From contig NZ_JAODBU010000002.1 in NCBI RefSeq assembly GCF_025336545.1, positions 372,001 to 436,000 of the forward strand: DNA of 64,000 nt, read 5' to 3'. The position numbers and the translations under genes are program-made. The DNA is from Eubacterium_U album (GTDB taxonomy: Bacteria > Bacillota > Clostridia > Lachnospirales > Lachnospiraceae). This document shows positions 1 to 8,841 of the stretch, in pieces; positions within the stretch are counted from its first letter, which is position 1; each line of letters starts with the position of its first letter. Under the pieces are notes generated by a model. The model worked only from the letters and a program-made list of their open reading frames with translations, did not search any database and had not been told where the DNA came from.

Positions 1-210
1 TCCTTCTCCTGCAGGAGTTGGATTGATAGCTGTTACAAGTACAAGTTTTCCATCTTCATTATCTTTTATTTTATTCCAATATTCATTTGAAATTTTTGCT
101 TTATATTTACCATATAATTCTAAATCATCTTCTGTTAACCCAATTTTTGCTGTTACCTCTTTAATTGGAAGCATAGTAGCTTCCTGCGCAATCTGAATAT
201 CTGTTTTCAT
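1..210 (-). CDS. fhs: Formate--tetrahydrofolate ligase, N-terminal part only (cut by window edge)
   Basis: The first 70 codons are present and the gene runs off the left edge. The protein begins MKTDIQIAQEATMLPI and reaches LVTAINPTPAGEG, which is the start of the nucleotide-binding loop (PTPAGEGKTT in the family). The enzyme joins formate to tetrahydrofolate using ATP, giving 10-formyl-THF for purine synthesis and, in acetogens, the methyl branch of the Wood-Ljungdahl pathway. A GGAG site lies 7 bases upstream of the ATG. It follows ftsK by only 11 bases on the same strand, so the two may be co-transcribed. The family assignment is firm; the rest of the gene cannot be judged. Confidence 0.93.
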   Translation of the reverse strand, partial: MKTDIQIAQEATMLPIKEVTAKIGLTEDDLELYGKYKAKISNEYWNKIKDNEDGKLVLVTAINPTPAGEG

Positions 211-221
211 TTTCTTCTCCT

Positions 222-2897
222 TTATTGCTCCTCTTTTTTATTATTACCTGAAATATACTCATCAAATTGTTCCATGCTCATAAGTATTTTTCTAGGTTTA
301 TTTTGTTCTTCCTGTCCAACAATACCGGCATCGTATAATTGTTCCATTATACGTGCTGCTCTATTGAATCCAACTCTGAACTGTCTTTGCAGCATACTTG
401 TAGAACCTTTGTCTTTTTCAATGCATAATCTTGCTGCCTGTTCAAAGTATTCATCTCTTCCATTTTCTTCTCCATCTTCTTTAGATGGTTCCGATAATTT
501 TTCTTCAATGGAAGTTTCGTAAACAACCTCACTGCTATGCGATACAAGGTATTGAACTGTCCTTTGTACCTCTTCATCAGATACATATGCTCCCTGCAAT
601 CTTACAGGTTTAACATAGCCTGATGGATAAAACAGCATATCACCATTACCAAGCAGTTTTTCAGCTCCGTTCATATCTATAATTGTTCTGGAATCTGTTC
701 CTGATGAAACAGTCAATGCAACTCTAGATGGAATATTTGCCTTAATAAGACCTGTAATAACATCTACCGAAGGTCTTTGAGTGGCAATAATCAAATGAAT
801 TCCAGCTGCACGTGCAAGCTGTGCAAGTCTGCATATCGCATCTTCAACTTCTTTTGCTGCAACCATCATAAGGTCTGCTAACTCGTCAATTACTATTACA
901 ATCTGAGCCATCTTTTCAGGTGGTTCATCTCCTTCGTAATCTCCTGCTTCAATTTTTGCATTATATCCTTTCAAATCTCTTGAGCCTGTTTGCGAAAATT
1001 TCTTATATCTTTCTGACATTTCAGCCACAGCCCAATTCAATATACCTGCTGCCTTTTTAGGATCTGTAACAACGGGATATAATAAATGAGGTATTCCATT
1101 GTAAACCTTAAATTCAACTACCTTAGGATCAATTATAATCAACTTAACTTCATCAGGTGTCGCTCTATATAAAATACTCATTATTATTGAATTTGTAAAT
1201 ACTGATTTTCCCGAACCTGTTGTTCCGGCTACAAGCATATGTGGCATTTTTGCAATATCTGCAACTACAACCCTGCCTGCAATATCCTTACCTGCCGCAA
1301 AAGCAATCTTTGAAGAATTCTCTTTTAGTTCTTTGGATTCTAATAATTCTCTTATATAAACTGTATCTCTTCCTTTGTTAGGGACTTCAATTCCAACTGC
1401 TGCTTTTCCCGGAATCGGAGCTTCAATTCTAATATCTGCTGCGGCAAGATTTAATTTGATATCATCTGTAAGTGCAGTTATCTTGCTAACTTTTGTTCCC
1501 ATTTCCGGTTGTAATTCATATCTTGTAACCGAAGGGCCTTTACTTACATTTGTTACTGTTACATTAACTCCAAAATTCTGAAGAATTTGTTGCAATTTAT
1601 TTGCTGTTTCCATAAGTTCCATTTTTGATGTTGGATTCTTACTTCCCGGATTTTTATTTAAAAGACTATATGTTGGTTTAGTATATTTCATCTTTTTCTT
1701 AACCGGTGCAATAATCTTTCCTTCTGATGATGCTTTTTCAGGTACTTTCGTCTGTGGATTAATTTCCTGTGCATCCATCGTTTCCTGTGAAGGTTTAATT
1801 TCATGCATGCCATAAGGCTTTCTATTCATTACTTCTTTTGCTTCTTTTGAAACAAATATTCTTTCCTTAGGTTTAAACTCTCCATCATTTGCATGTTCAT
1901 CCGCTATCGGAGTTTTATTAATAGGCTCTTCTTTAAGTTTCGCCGTAACACCACTTTGTTTTCCATATATAAACTGACCTGTCGGTTCTTCTTCTAAATC
2001 AATATGTCCACTATATTCCGGTTCTAATCCTTCTATATTAATTTCATGTACATTCTGACTTTCTTCTTTTATTCCTGAGACATTTATAGCATCTAAATCA
2101 CTAAAATTGACAGGCTTTGCCTTTTCCATTTTTTTCTTTTCAACTTCCTCAGCCCTTACCTTAGCTTCAATCTCCCGATGAACTCTCTGAATTTCCTTTT
2201 CCTGTCTGTTTATTTCTTTTTGCTTCTTTCTTTCTATTCTTGCAACTTCCTGCTGTTGCTGAATATCCTTCATATCATCTCTTGCGCTTTCGTAAACGCT
2301 GATTCCATGATTTTTAAGCATATCTAAAATAGATTTTTCAGTTAATATAACAATTGTTATAATTGCAATTATTATTACAAACACATAGGTTCCTGCTATT
2401 CCAAATAAAGTTTTAAGGCCATCTCCTATGGCTCCACCTATAATTCCACCACCTATTTTATATTCACCACAAAAAGAGTAATATTCACTAACTGTAGTCT
2501 TTTGTACATTCAAAATCAAATGTGCAAAAACACATGCATCAAAATAAAGAATTAATGCAGTTACACTTTTAGCAACCGCTCTAACATCGCCTAAATTTAC
2601 AAACAATATACCTGCTATAAAAAACAGCACAATAGGGAATATATATGCCGGTACTCCAAATGCTCCAAACATAAAATAACTGAGCATATTGCCTACTACC
2701 CCGCAAACTCCAAAATTACTTAAAAAAAGTAATAATGCTACCGCAATTAGAATCCATATGTAAATTTCTGATATTATTCTTATCTGTTCACTGGTTCTCG
2801 AATTTTTTGAATTGCTCTTACGGGTACCGGTGTTTCGTCCTTTATTTGTTGTTTTTTTGGATTTGGTACCACTTGTTCTTTTTTTAGTAGTAGCCAT
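222..2897 (-). CDS. ftsK: DNA translocase FtsK/SpoIIIE
   Basis: This is a septum-located motor that pumps chromosome ends through the closing division or sporulation septum. The N-terminus is basic and Ser/Thr/Lys-rich, followed by about four membrane segments (roughly residues 50-190), a long charged linker with an E/K/R-rich coiled stretch, and the RecA-like motor. The Walker A motif is GTTGSGKS and the Walker B region contains IVIVIDELADLMM; a C-terminal winged-helix gamma domain carries the DNA-orienting region (RQFRVGFNRAARIMEQL). I chose the ATG at 2897 (MATTKKRT) because GGAGG ends 5 bases upstream; an in-frame ATG at 2900 is too close to it and a frame extension to 2927 has no site. 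The linker is typically variable. It lies 78 bases after uppP. Confidence 0.95.
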   Translation of the reverse strand: MATTKKRTSGTKSKKTTNKGRNTGTRKSNSKNSRTSEQIRIISEIYIWILIAVALLLFLSNFGVCGVVGNMLSYFMFGAFGVPAYIFPIVLFFIAGILFVNLGDVRAVAKSVTALILYFDACVFAHLILNVQKTTVSEYYSFCGEYKIGGGIIGGAIGDGLKTLFGIAGTYVFVIIIAIITIVILTEKSILDMLKNHGISVYESARDDMKDIQQQQEVARIERKKQKEINRQEKEIQRVHREIEAKVRAEEVEKKKMEKAKPVNFSDLDAINVSGIKEESQNVHEINIEGLEPEYSGHIDLEEEPTGQFIYGKQSGVTAKLKEEPINKTPIADEHANDGEFKPKERIFVSKEAKEVMNRKPYGMHEIKPSQETMDAQEINPQTKVPEKASSEGKIIAPVKKKMKYTKPTYSLLNKNPGSKNPTSKMELMETANKLQQILQNFGVNVTVTNVSKGPSVTRYELQPEMGTKVSKITALTDDIKLNLAAADIRIEAPIPGKAAVGIEVPNKGRDTVYIRELLESKELKENSSKIAFAAGKDIAGRVVVADIAKMPHMLVAGTTGSGKSVFTNSIIMSILYRATPDEVKLIIIDPKVVEFKVYNGIPHLLYPVVTDPKKAAGILNWAVAEMSERYKKFSQTGSRDLKGYNAKIEAGDYEGDEPPEKMAQIVIVIDELADLMMVAAKEVEDAICRLAQLARAAGIHLIIATQRPSVDVITGLIKANIPSRVALTVSSGTDSRTIIDMNGAEKLLGNGDMLFYPSGYVKPVRLQGAYVSDEEVQRTVQYLVSHSSEVVYETSIEEKLSEPSKEDGEENGRDEYFEQAARLCIEKDKGSTSMLQRQFRVGFNRAARIMEQLYDAGIVGQEEQNKPRKILMSMEQFDEYISGNNKKEEQ

Positions 2898-2975
2898 CAT
2901 TACCTCCATCAAATTTTTATTATTCAATCAATTACTCTATTTCAGTCATTAAAATAATTACGTTAATTTTTCTTT

Positions 2976-3848
2976 TTATTTTACAAAATAACCAATAACA
3001 GCTATAGCGCCAACTAAATAGCAATAGTATGCAAAATATTTAAATTTCTTATTTCTTACAATAACAAGCATTGTCTTAATACAAATATATCCTACAACTG
3101 CCGCTACTAAAGCTCCGGCAATGTAACATCCTAAATCTGAAGATGTCATTCCATCTTTTCCAAAATCTGCGATGTCTAGCACTGCAGCACCCATTATTGC
3201 CGGAATTGACATAATAAATGAATATTTAACTGCAAATTCTCTTTTTAATCCACATAACAGACCCGCTGTTATTGTAGTTCCAGATCTTGAAAGTCCTGGT
3301 AAAGTTGCAATTCCCTGACATGTTCCAATAAATAGTGCATTTAAATAGCTTGTTTTCTTTGGTTTCTTTTTTCCATCAGGAAGATTATCTGAAATAAGAA
3401 GAAGTGTTGCTGTTATAATAAGACATATTCCGGGAACTAAAAGAGTAGTTCCTGCTTTTTCAACTAAATCTTTTCCAAAATAACCGATTATACCTGTTGG
3501 GATTGTAGATACTATTACCAGCATTGCGAATTTTCTATAACCATTACATACTACTTTTCTGTAAAATGGCTCATCCTGCATTTTTTTGCTGACAAAAAAC
3601 TCTTTTATATTAAAGCAAACATCAACAATAATTCCTATTCCATCTACTATAAGACGTCCTATATCTCTCCAGTAAACTAAGAATACTGCCAGCAATGTTC
3701 CAACATGTAAAATAATATCAAATGAAAAACCGATATCTTCCATTCCAATTAATTGCTTACATATAGTCAAATGTCCTGAACTACTTACAGGTAAAAACTC
3801 TGTCAGTCCCTGCACAATTCCTAATATTATTGCTTTAAATAATCCCAT
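2976..3848 (-). CDS. uppP: Undecaprenyl-diphosphatase UppP (BacA family)
   Basis: An integral membrane phosphatase that recycles undecaprenyl diphosphate to the monophosphate carrier used in peptidoglycan and wall polymer export; it also gives bacitracin tolerance. The 290-residue, strongly hydrophobic protein has both family signatures: the EFLPVSSSGHL motif near residues 17-27 and the LPGLSRSGTT motif in the second half. Seven to eight membrane segments are visible. A GGTGG site lies 4 bases before the ATG. It precedes ftsK on the same strand without an obvious terminator between them. The window also contains the undecaprenyl synthase gene uppS, but far away in another operon. Confidence 0.95.
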   Translation of the reverse strand: MGLFKAIILGIVQGLTEFLPVSSSGHLTICKQLIGMEDIGFSFDIILHVGTLLAVFLVYWRDIGRLIVDGIGIIVDVCFNIKEFFVSKKMQDEPFYRKVVCNGYRKFAMLVIVSTIPTGIIGYFGKDLVEKAGTTLLVPGICLIITATLLLISDNLPDGKKKPKKTSYLNALFIGTCQGIATLPGLSRSGTTITAGLLCGLKREFAVKYSFIMSIPAIMGAAVLDIADFGKDGMTSSDLGCYIAGALVAAVVGYICIKTMLVIVRNKKFKYFAYYCYLVGAIAVIGYFVK

Positions 3849-3975
3849 GTATCCACCTACTACTTTCCAAATAGTTTTATCCTTCTAAAATCCATAAGTA
3901 CATTTCATTTTACTATTTTTTCAATCTTAATTCAAGTTATAATACATATTAATGCTTGGCAGCTATAAAAGCCAT

Positions 3976-4025
3976 AAAAGGTCTAAGCCCACTTATGAAC
4001 AAACTCACGCGGACTTAGACCTTTT
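3976..4025 (-). terminator. Intrinsic terminator after tepA
   Basis: The arms AAAAGGTCTAAG and CTTAGACCTTTT (3976-3987 and 4014-4025) form a 12-base-pair stem, extended by a CC/GG pair, just past the tepA stop codon at 4039. It separates tepA from uppP. The T-tract is contained in the descending arm on the minus strand. Confidence 0.7.
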
Positions 4026-4038
4026 GCCCCTTACATCA

Positions 4039-4710
4039 TTATATTTTTTTATCATCTATCATGGATTTTAATTTATTCATTGCCTCCTTTAAGCCACCAA
4101 CTTCGTTTATTATTTTTTTATCCACTGTTTCCTTTCCAACAAGAATACTTCCAACATCTTTTGTAAGCACTTCAGTTTCTGTCATCAATGTTATAAATCT
4201 ATGCTCAGTTATCCCACAATGATTAACAACAAATTGGTTTATTCTTTTTTGTATTCTCATAAAATAATCATATGTTTGTGGAACACCAATAAATAATCCA
4301 TTCATTCTTACAGGATGTATTACCATTGTTCCGGTCGGAACAATAAATGAATAATCCGTAGAAACAGCTAATGGCACTCCTATTGAATGACTTCCTCCAA
4401 GGACAAGTGAAACTGTAGGTTTACTCATACTTGCAATCATCTCTGCTATTGCAAGTCCACACTCCACATCTCCACCAACAGTATTTAATATAACAAGCAA
4501 ACCGTCTATTTCATCATTATCCTCAACTTCCGCAATCGTTGGAATAACATGTTCATACTTTGTTGTTTTCGTATTACTGCTAAGACAATCATGCCCTTCT
4601 ATTTCACCTATAATATTAAGCAAATGTATTTTCTTATGTTCTTTATTTTTATCTAAATCAGTCTGCCCATATTCTATGATATCGTCATTTTTTTCTTTAT
4701 TTTCACTCAT
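4039..4710 (-). CDS. tepA: ClpP-like serine protease, TepA family
   Basis: A 223-residue cytoplasmic protein of the ClpP/crotonase fold, TepA branch (translocation-enhancing protein of Bacillus). The nucleophile is expected at Ser109 in GGSHSIG and the histidine at His132 in VIHPVRMNG; the ClpP-type NTVGGDVECGL region precedes them. The N-terminal 30 residues are polar and not part of the protease fold. In Bacillus, TepA has been linked to secretion and spore proteins; the real substrate is not known. The start has an ideal GGAGG site 6 bases upstream, but that site is inside a hairpin (separate entry). It is monocistronic or downstream of hisA. The family call is strong, the catalytic residue assignment is by eye. 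Confidence 0.85.
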   Translation of the reverse strand: MSENKEKNDDIIEYGQTDLDKNKEHKKIHLLNIIGEIEGHDCLSSNTKTTKYEHVIPTIAEVEDNDEIDGLLVILNTVGGDVECGLAIAEMIASMSKPTVSLVLGGSHSIGVPLAVSTDYSFIVPTGTMVIHPVRMNGLFIGVPQTYDYFMRIQKRINQFVVNHCGITEHRFITLMTETEVLTKDVGSILVGKETVDKKIINEVGGLKEAMNKLKSMIDDKKI

Positions 4711-4711
4711 A

Positions 4712-4754
4712 AAAAACCTCCATACTACTTTCTATAAATAGTATGGAGATTTTT
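4712..4754 (-). promoter_or_regulatory. Terminator-like hairpin containing the tepA ribosome-binding site
   Basis: Arms at 4740-4754 and 4712-4726 pair over about 15 bases with one wobble. On the minus strand the descending arm reads AGTATGGAGGTTTTT and is followed directly by TATG, so the GGAGG Shine-Dalgarno and the T-tract are the same bases. The structure could terminate readthrough from hisA, hide the tepA ribosome site, or both. Confidence 0.6.
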
Positions 4755-4815
4755 CAAAATAATATTATAAACCACTTAAAAGATGCCAATCATAAAATGC
4801 TATACGATTGCACAA

Positions 4816-4845
4816 GAATAAAAATGTAACCTATCATTTTTATTC
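4816..4845 (-). terminator. Hairpin overlapping the hisA stop codon
   Basis: An 11-base-pair stem GAATAAAAATG/CATTTTTATTC with an 8-base loop includes the hisA TAA at 4840-4842. It is A/T-only apart from its ends, so its strength is modest, but its position fits transcription termination of hisA. Confidence 0.45.
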
Positions 4846-5616
4846 ATTATATTTAGCAACTATTTCCTGATATGATAAATGTCCACCAAAAATATCCAAT
4901 GCACTTCCTATTGTAAAATCTAATTTTGCATCACATATTTTTTTGAAATTATCTATCTGATCTACACTTGCAATTCCGCCTGCATAAGTAATTGGGTTCT
5001 TCTCCCACTTTGAAAGCAATTTTACTAACTCTTCTTCCATTCCCGAACCTTTTCCCTCCACATCAACTCCATGGATTAGAAATTCATCACAATATTTGGA
5101 AAAATGCTCCATTGTTTCTTCATTTAATTTAATGTTAGTAAATGTCTGCCATCTGTCTGTAACTATATAATAATCATTGTTTTTCTTTCTGCAACTTAAG
5201 TCCAATACGATTTTACTTTTACCTACTGTCTTTACAAGTTTGTCTAAATTTTCGTAATTTACTTCTCCATTTTTGAATACATATGATGTAACAATAACAT
5301 GACTTGCTCCATTTTCAATATATTCAGCTGCATTTTCTGCATTAATTCCTCCACCTATCTGCATTCCTTCCGGATAAGCAGCAAGCGCTTCAAGTGCCTG
5401 CTTTTTTGAAGCCTCAAAATACTCGGAATCTGCTGCATTTAAAATAATAATATGTCCACCTTCAAGATTGTTATTTTTATACATATTTGCATAATATGCT
5501 CCACCTTTTTGTGACACAAAATTTTCCTGTGCCTTATTACCTTTATCTTTAAGCGTTCCACCTACTAACTGTTTTACTTTCCCATTATGAATGTCTATAC
5601 ATGGTCTGAATTTCAT
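4840..5616 (-). CDS. hisA: Phosphoribosylformimino-AICAR ribotide isomerase (HisA), eukaryotic-type
   Basis: This enzyme performs the ProFAR-to-PRFAR isomerisation, the fourth step of histidine synthesis, on a TIM barrel. Likely catalytic aspartates are Asp8 (CIDIHNGKVKQ) and Asp139 (IVLDLSCRK). The detailed sequence follows the fungal/plant HIS6 pattern rather than the usual bacterial HisA: VKQLVGGTL, NFVSQ, IVTSYVF, DRWQTFT, FLIHGVDVEG and a C-terminal SALDIFGG are all features I associate with yeast His6. The length (258) also matches that branch. No other histidine gene is adjacent; it lies between an FtsX operon and tepA. The ATG has no strong GGAGG, with only a GAAAGA-type purine stretch upstream. 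Confidence 0.88.
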   Translation of the reverse strand: MKFRPCIDIHNGKVKQLVGGTLKDKGNKAQENFVSQKGGAYYANMYKNNNLEGGHIIILNAADSEYFEASKKQALEALAAYPEGMQIGGGINAENAAEYIENGASHVIVTSYVFKNGEVNYENLDKLVKTVGKSKIVLDLSCRKKNNDYYIVTDRWQTFTNIKLNEETMEHFSKYCDEFLIHGVDVEGKGSGMEEELVKLLSKWEKNPITYAGGIASVDQIDNFKKICDAKLDFTIGSALDIFGGHLSYQEIVAKYNE

Positions 5617-5645
5617 TTTTTCTTCCTATCTTTCTTTTTTATTTA

Positions 5646-8600
5646 CTATTCTCCACTTTTTAGTGATGTTGCCATATCAACTTTTTTCAATTTAAAATGC
5701 ATCGAAATATTAATTATTACAGCAAATAAAATTGTTAATAATGTGCTATAAATGTAACCACGCGTTCCAATATTTCTTCCAAACATAACCATATCAATTT
5801 CTGCCGTCTGAATTACAAATTGGTGCAAAATTATTCCAAATCCAATGCCTATTATAATTCCTAAAATTGTGATAATGACATTTTCTCTGTAAATATAACC
5901 TGACACTTCCATATCATAAAAGCCAAGTACTTTAAATGTTGCCAATTCTCTTCGTCTTTCAGCAATATTTATATTGTTAAGATTATAAAGTACAATAAAT
6001 GCAAGTAGTCCTGCCGAAAATACAAGTACGATTACAACCGTATCCATACTTTTCATCATTTCACTAAAACTATTATATGTTGTCTGTAAGAATGATACTC
6101 CTGCAACACCATCATTACTCATTATTTTATTTCCTATTTTATCGTCTATAACTCTGCCTTTTTTCAGGATACAAAAAGCAGTATTCATTTTTGCATCTTT
6201 CCCGGTTATCTGTTTATAATATTTTCCGGTCATATACATATAATGATAACTATAATTTTCGATTATTGCACTAACCTTTACATTATATCTTACAGTATCG
6301 CTTTCTTTGAAATAAATTTCATCGCCTACTTTGGCTCCGATTTTCTTAGCCATTTTTTCAGATATAAGCACACCATCATCATTTAACTTATATTTTTCAT
6401 TTTTAGTTCTGCTCTTAAATGTAACGTATTTAGATATATCATCTGTGCTTTCAGGTATAACTATGTATGTACTTACCGTACTATTTTCCTTTCCAACATC
6501 ATAATTCAATACATCTGCCTGTAAATTATCTTTTATATCCGAATTGCTGTTGAGAATCTTTTTAAGTTCATCCGTTCCATTCTTCTTAGTCCATTCATCA
6601 TCGTATGTAACTGTCAAATCATAATGGAATAAATCGTCAAACTGTATTGTTAATATTGAATTTATGGAATTTTTAACGCCAAATCCAACAAGCATTAAAG
6701 CCATACATCCACCTATACCAAACAAAGTCATGAACAATCTTTTTTTGTATCTAAACAGATTTCTAAAAGTCGATTTTATATTAAAACTTAGATGATTCCA
6801 AATAAAAGGTATTCTTTCAAGCAGCACACGCTTTCCGGCTTTTGGAGCTTCTTGCTGCATAAGTGATGCCGGTTGTTCCATAAGTGCTTTATAACACGCA
6901 AGTATTGTTGCACCTATTACACTTACTGCTGCTGCAAGACATGCTGTCACAAAATAATATCCATTTATAGGAATTTCTATTATATATAAATTCTGATACA
7001 TCAATCTATACGCAGTTATTATAATCCATGGTAAAGTTTTGCTACCTGCTATACCTCCAATTATGCCACCTGCAATTGTTGCAACTGCTCCATATGCGAT
7101 ATATTTTCCGGCTATGCTTCCTTTTCCATAGCCCAGTGCCTTAAGTGTTCCAATCTGAACTCTTTCTTCCTCAACCATTCTTGTCATAGTCGTCAAACTT
7201 ACCATTGCTGCAACCAAAAAGAATATAAGTGGAAATACTTTTCCTATATTTCCAATACGCTCTGCGTCCTGACCAAATTCAACAAATGACACAACCGTTT
7301 GTCTGTCCAGCACATACCATTCTTTCTTTTCTATCTCATATACTTTATCTTTTGCCTTATCTACTTTTCTTTGCGCTTTGTTAAGCTTTTTCTGAGCCTT
7401 AGCAAGCTTCGTATATGCCTTATCAACCTTTTTTTGTGCCTTTATAATCTCATTTTTACCATCAGTAATTTCTTTTTTTCCATCAGCTAGTTTTTGCTTT
7501 CCGGTTTCAAGTTTTTCTTTCGTATTATCTAATACTGCTCTTGATTTTTTTAATTCCTGCTTTCCAACAATTAAACTTTTCTTTGCTTTATCAAGCTTCT
7601 TTTTACTTTTATCCAGTTTAATTTTTGCTTTATTTAATTGTCGCTCATGTTTAGAAATCTCTGACTGTGCACTTTCAATCTGGCTCTTAACCTGCGGCAC
7701 ATCACTCATTCCCATTGCAGCAAATCTTTTTTTAGTGTTATTTAAATCATTTTTCCCACTTTCAAGTTCTTTTACTCCTGTTTTATATTTAGCATATCCA
7801 CTTTCATATTGTTTTTGACCATTTTTATACTCTTTTTCACCTTCTTTCAATTTTATGCTGGCAGATTCATATTGCTTTTCCCCTTTATTGTATTGTTCAA
7901 CTCCACTTTTATATTCTTTTTCCTGCTTTTTTAATTCACTTTCTCCCTCTTCTATTTTTTTACTATTTTCTTCTATTTCCTTCTGTCCATCATCCGCTTT
8001 TTTCAAACCTTTTTCGTATTTTTTATAATTTTTATCTATCTTTTCCTGAGCTGACTGAATTTCTTCATTTGCCACGTCAACTATTTCTTCGTATCTTTTT
8101 TGTTCCATAGCAGGCGCAACTTTTTTAATTTTATTTGTCACTTTATCAACATACTTTTCATATTTTGTTCCATAGCTGTCTAACTTTTTAGCACCTTTTA
8201 ATGTAATATAAATATCAGAGAAGTTATCCATATCAAACTGATTTTTATTAATAATTATTAATCCATCAAGTTTTCCTGAACCTACTGTACTGCTTCCTTT
8301 GTGAAATGATAAATAATTACCTGTACAAAAAGTTCCTTTTACGGTATATTCCTTTCCCTTTACGTATTCATTATCAACTGTTATCTTGTCCCCTACCTTA
8401 ATGTAATTATGTTCAGCTAACTGTCTATCCACAAGGCACTCATCATCTGACAGTTCATTCACATTTGTTTTCACTTTATTAATTGTATCCGTTCTAGACA
8501 TCATTTTCACGGTATACTCTGTTTCTCCATTCTTAACTACCTGATCCACATTATATATACCTTCGATGTCTTTTATTTCATCTATAGACTTTAATGCATT

Positions 8601-8816
8601 AATATCGTTATTAGTTACTCCAAGTTCACTTACAACTCTAATATCATAAATGTTTTCTTTATCATAAATTGCATCCACGGATTTTCTCATGTCAGGTTCC
8701 GTAGAACGTATTCCAGCATAAAAAGCCACACCAAGGGCAACAATTAAAAGCAGGGATAAAAACCTGCCAAATGTCTTTTTTATTTGAACATAAAATTCTT
8801 TTCTTAATGCCTTCAT
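5646..8816 (-). CDS. FtsX-family ABC transporter permease with long coiled-coil insert
   Basis: A 1056-residue permease of the MacB/FtsX type, partner of the ATPase encoded 25 bases upstream. Architecture: N-terminal membrane helix (about 14-36), an extracytoplasmic MacB-like domain (about 40-250), a Lys/Glu-rich heptad region of some 250 residues (about 250-500) with many KLDKAKK-type repeats, three FtsX helices around 540-650, a second transmembrane helix and periplasmic-type domain (about 700-930), and a final three-helix FtsX domain. Such proteins act as mechanotransmitters or in lipid/peptide export and bacitracin-type resistance; the substrate cannot be read from sequence. The coiled coil is long for the family and would extend far from the membrane. 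Confidence 0.85.
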   Translation of the reverse strand: MKALRKEFYVQIKKTFGRFLSLLLIVALGVAFYAGIRSTEPDMRKSVDAIYDKENIYDIRVVSELGVTNNDINALKSIDEIKDIEGIYNVDQVVKNGETEYTVKMMSRTDTINKVKTNVNELSDDECLVDRQLAEHNYIKVGDKITVDNEYVKGKEYTVKGTFCTGNYLSFHKGSSTVGSGKLDGLIIINKNQFDMDNFSDIYITLKGAKKLDSYGTKYEKYVDKVTNKIKKVAPAMEQKRYEEIVDVANEEIQSAQEKIDKNYKKYEKGLKKADDGQKEIEENSKKIEEGESELKKQEKEYKSGVEQYNKGEKQYESASIKLKEGEKEYKNGQKQYESGYAKYKTGVKELESGKNDLNNTKKRFAAMGMSDVPQVKSQIESAQSEISKHERQLNKAKIKLDKSKKKLDKAKKSLIVGKQELKKSRAVLDNTKEKLETGKQKLADGKKEITDGKNEIIKAQKKVDKAYTKLAKAQKKLNKAQRKVDKAKDKVYEIEKKEWYVLDRQTVVSFVEFGQDAERIGNIGKVFPLIFFLVAAMVSLTTMTRMVEEERVQIGTLKALGYGKGSIAGKYIAYGAVATIAGGIIGGIAGSKTLPWIIITAYRLMYQNLYIIEIPINGYYFVTACLAAAVSVIGATILACYKALMEQPASLMQQEAPKAGKRVLLERIPFIWNHLSFNIKSTFRNLFRYKKRLFMTLFGIGGCMALMLVGFGVKNSINSILTIQFDDLFHYDLTVTYDDEWTKKNGTDELKKILNSNSDIKDNLQADVLNYDVGKENSTVSTYIVIPESTDDISKYVTFKSRTKNEKYKLNDDGVLISEKMAKKIGAKVGDEIYFKESDTVRYNVKVSAIIENYSYHYMYMTGKYYKQITGKDAKMNTAFCILKKGRVIDDKIGNKIMSNDGVAGVSFLQTTYNSFSEMMKSMDTVVIVLVFSAGLLAFIVLYNLNNINIAERRRELATFKVLGFYDMEVSGYIYRENVIITILGIIIGIGFGIILHQFVIQTAEIDMVMFGRNIGTRGYIYSTLLTILFAVIINISMHFKLKKVDMATSLKSGE

Positions 8817-8841
8817 ATAGCTACCTCTTGATACTTAATTT

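Noticed and set aside
7320..8100. Repetitive sequence within the FtsX permease that could be taken for tandem repeats or an insertion
   Set aside because: It codes continuously for heptad repeats in frame; it is protein structure, not a DNA repeat element.
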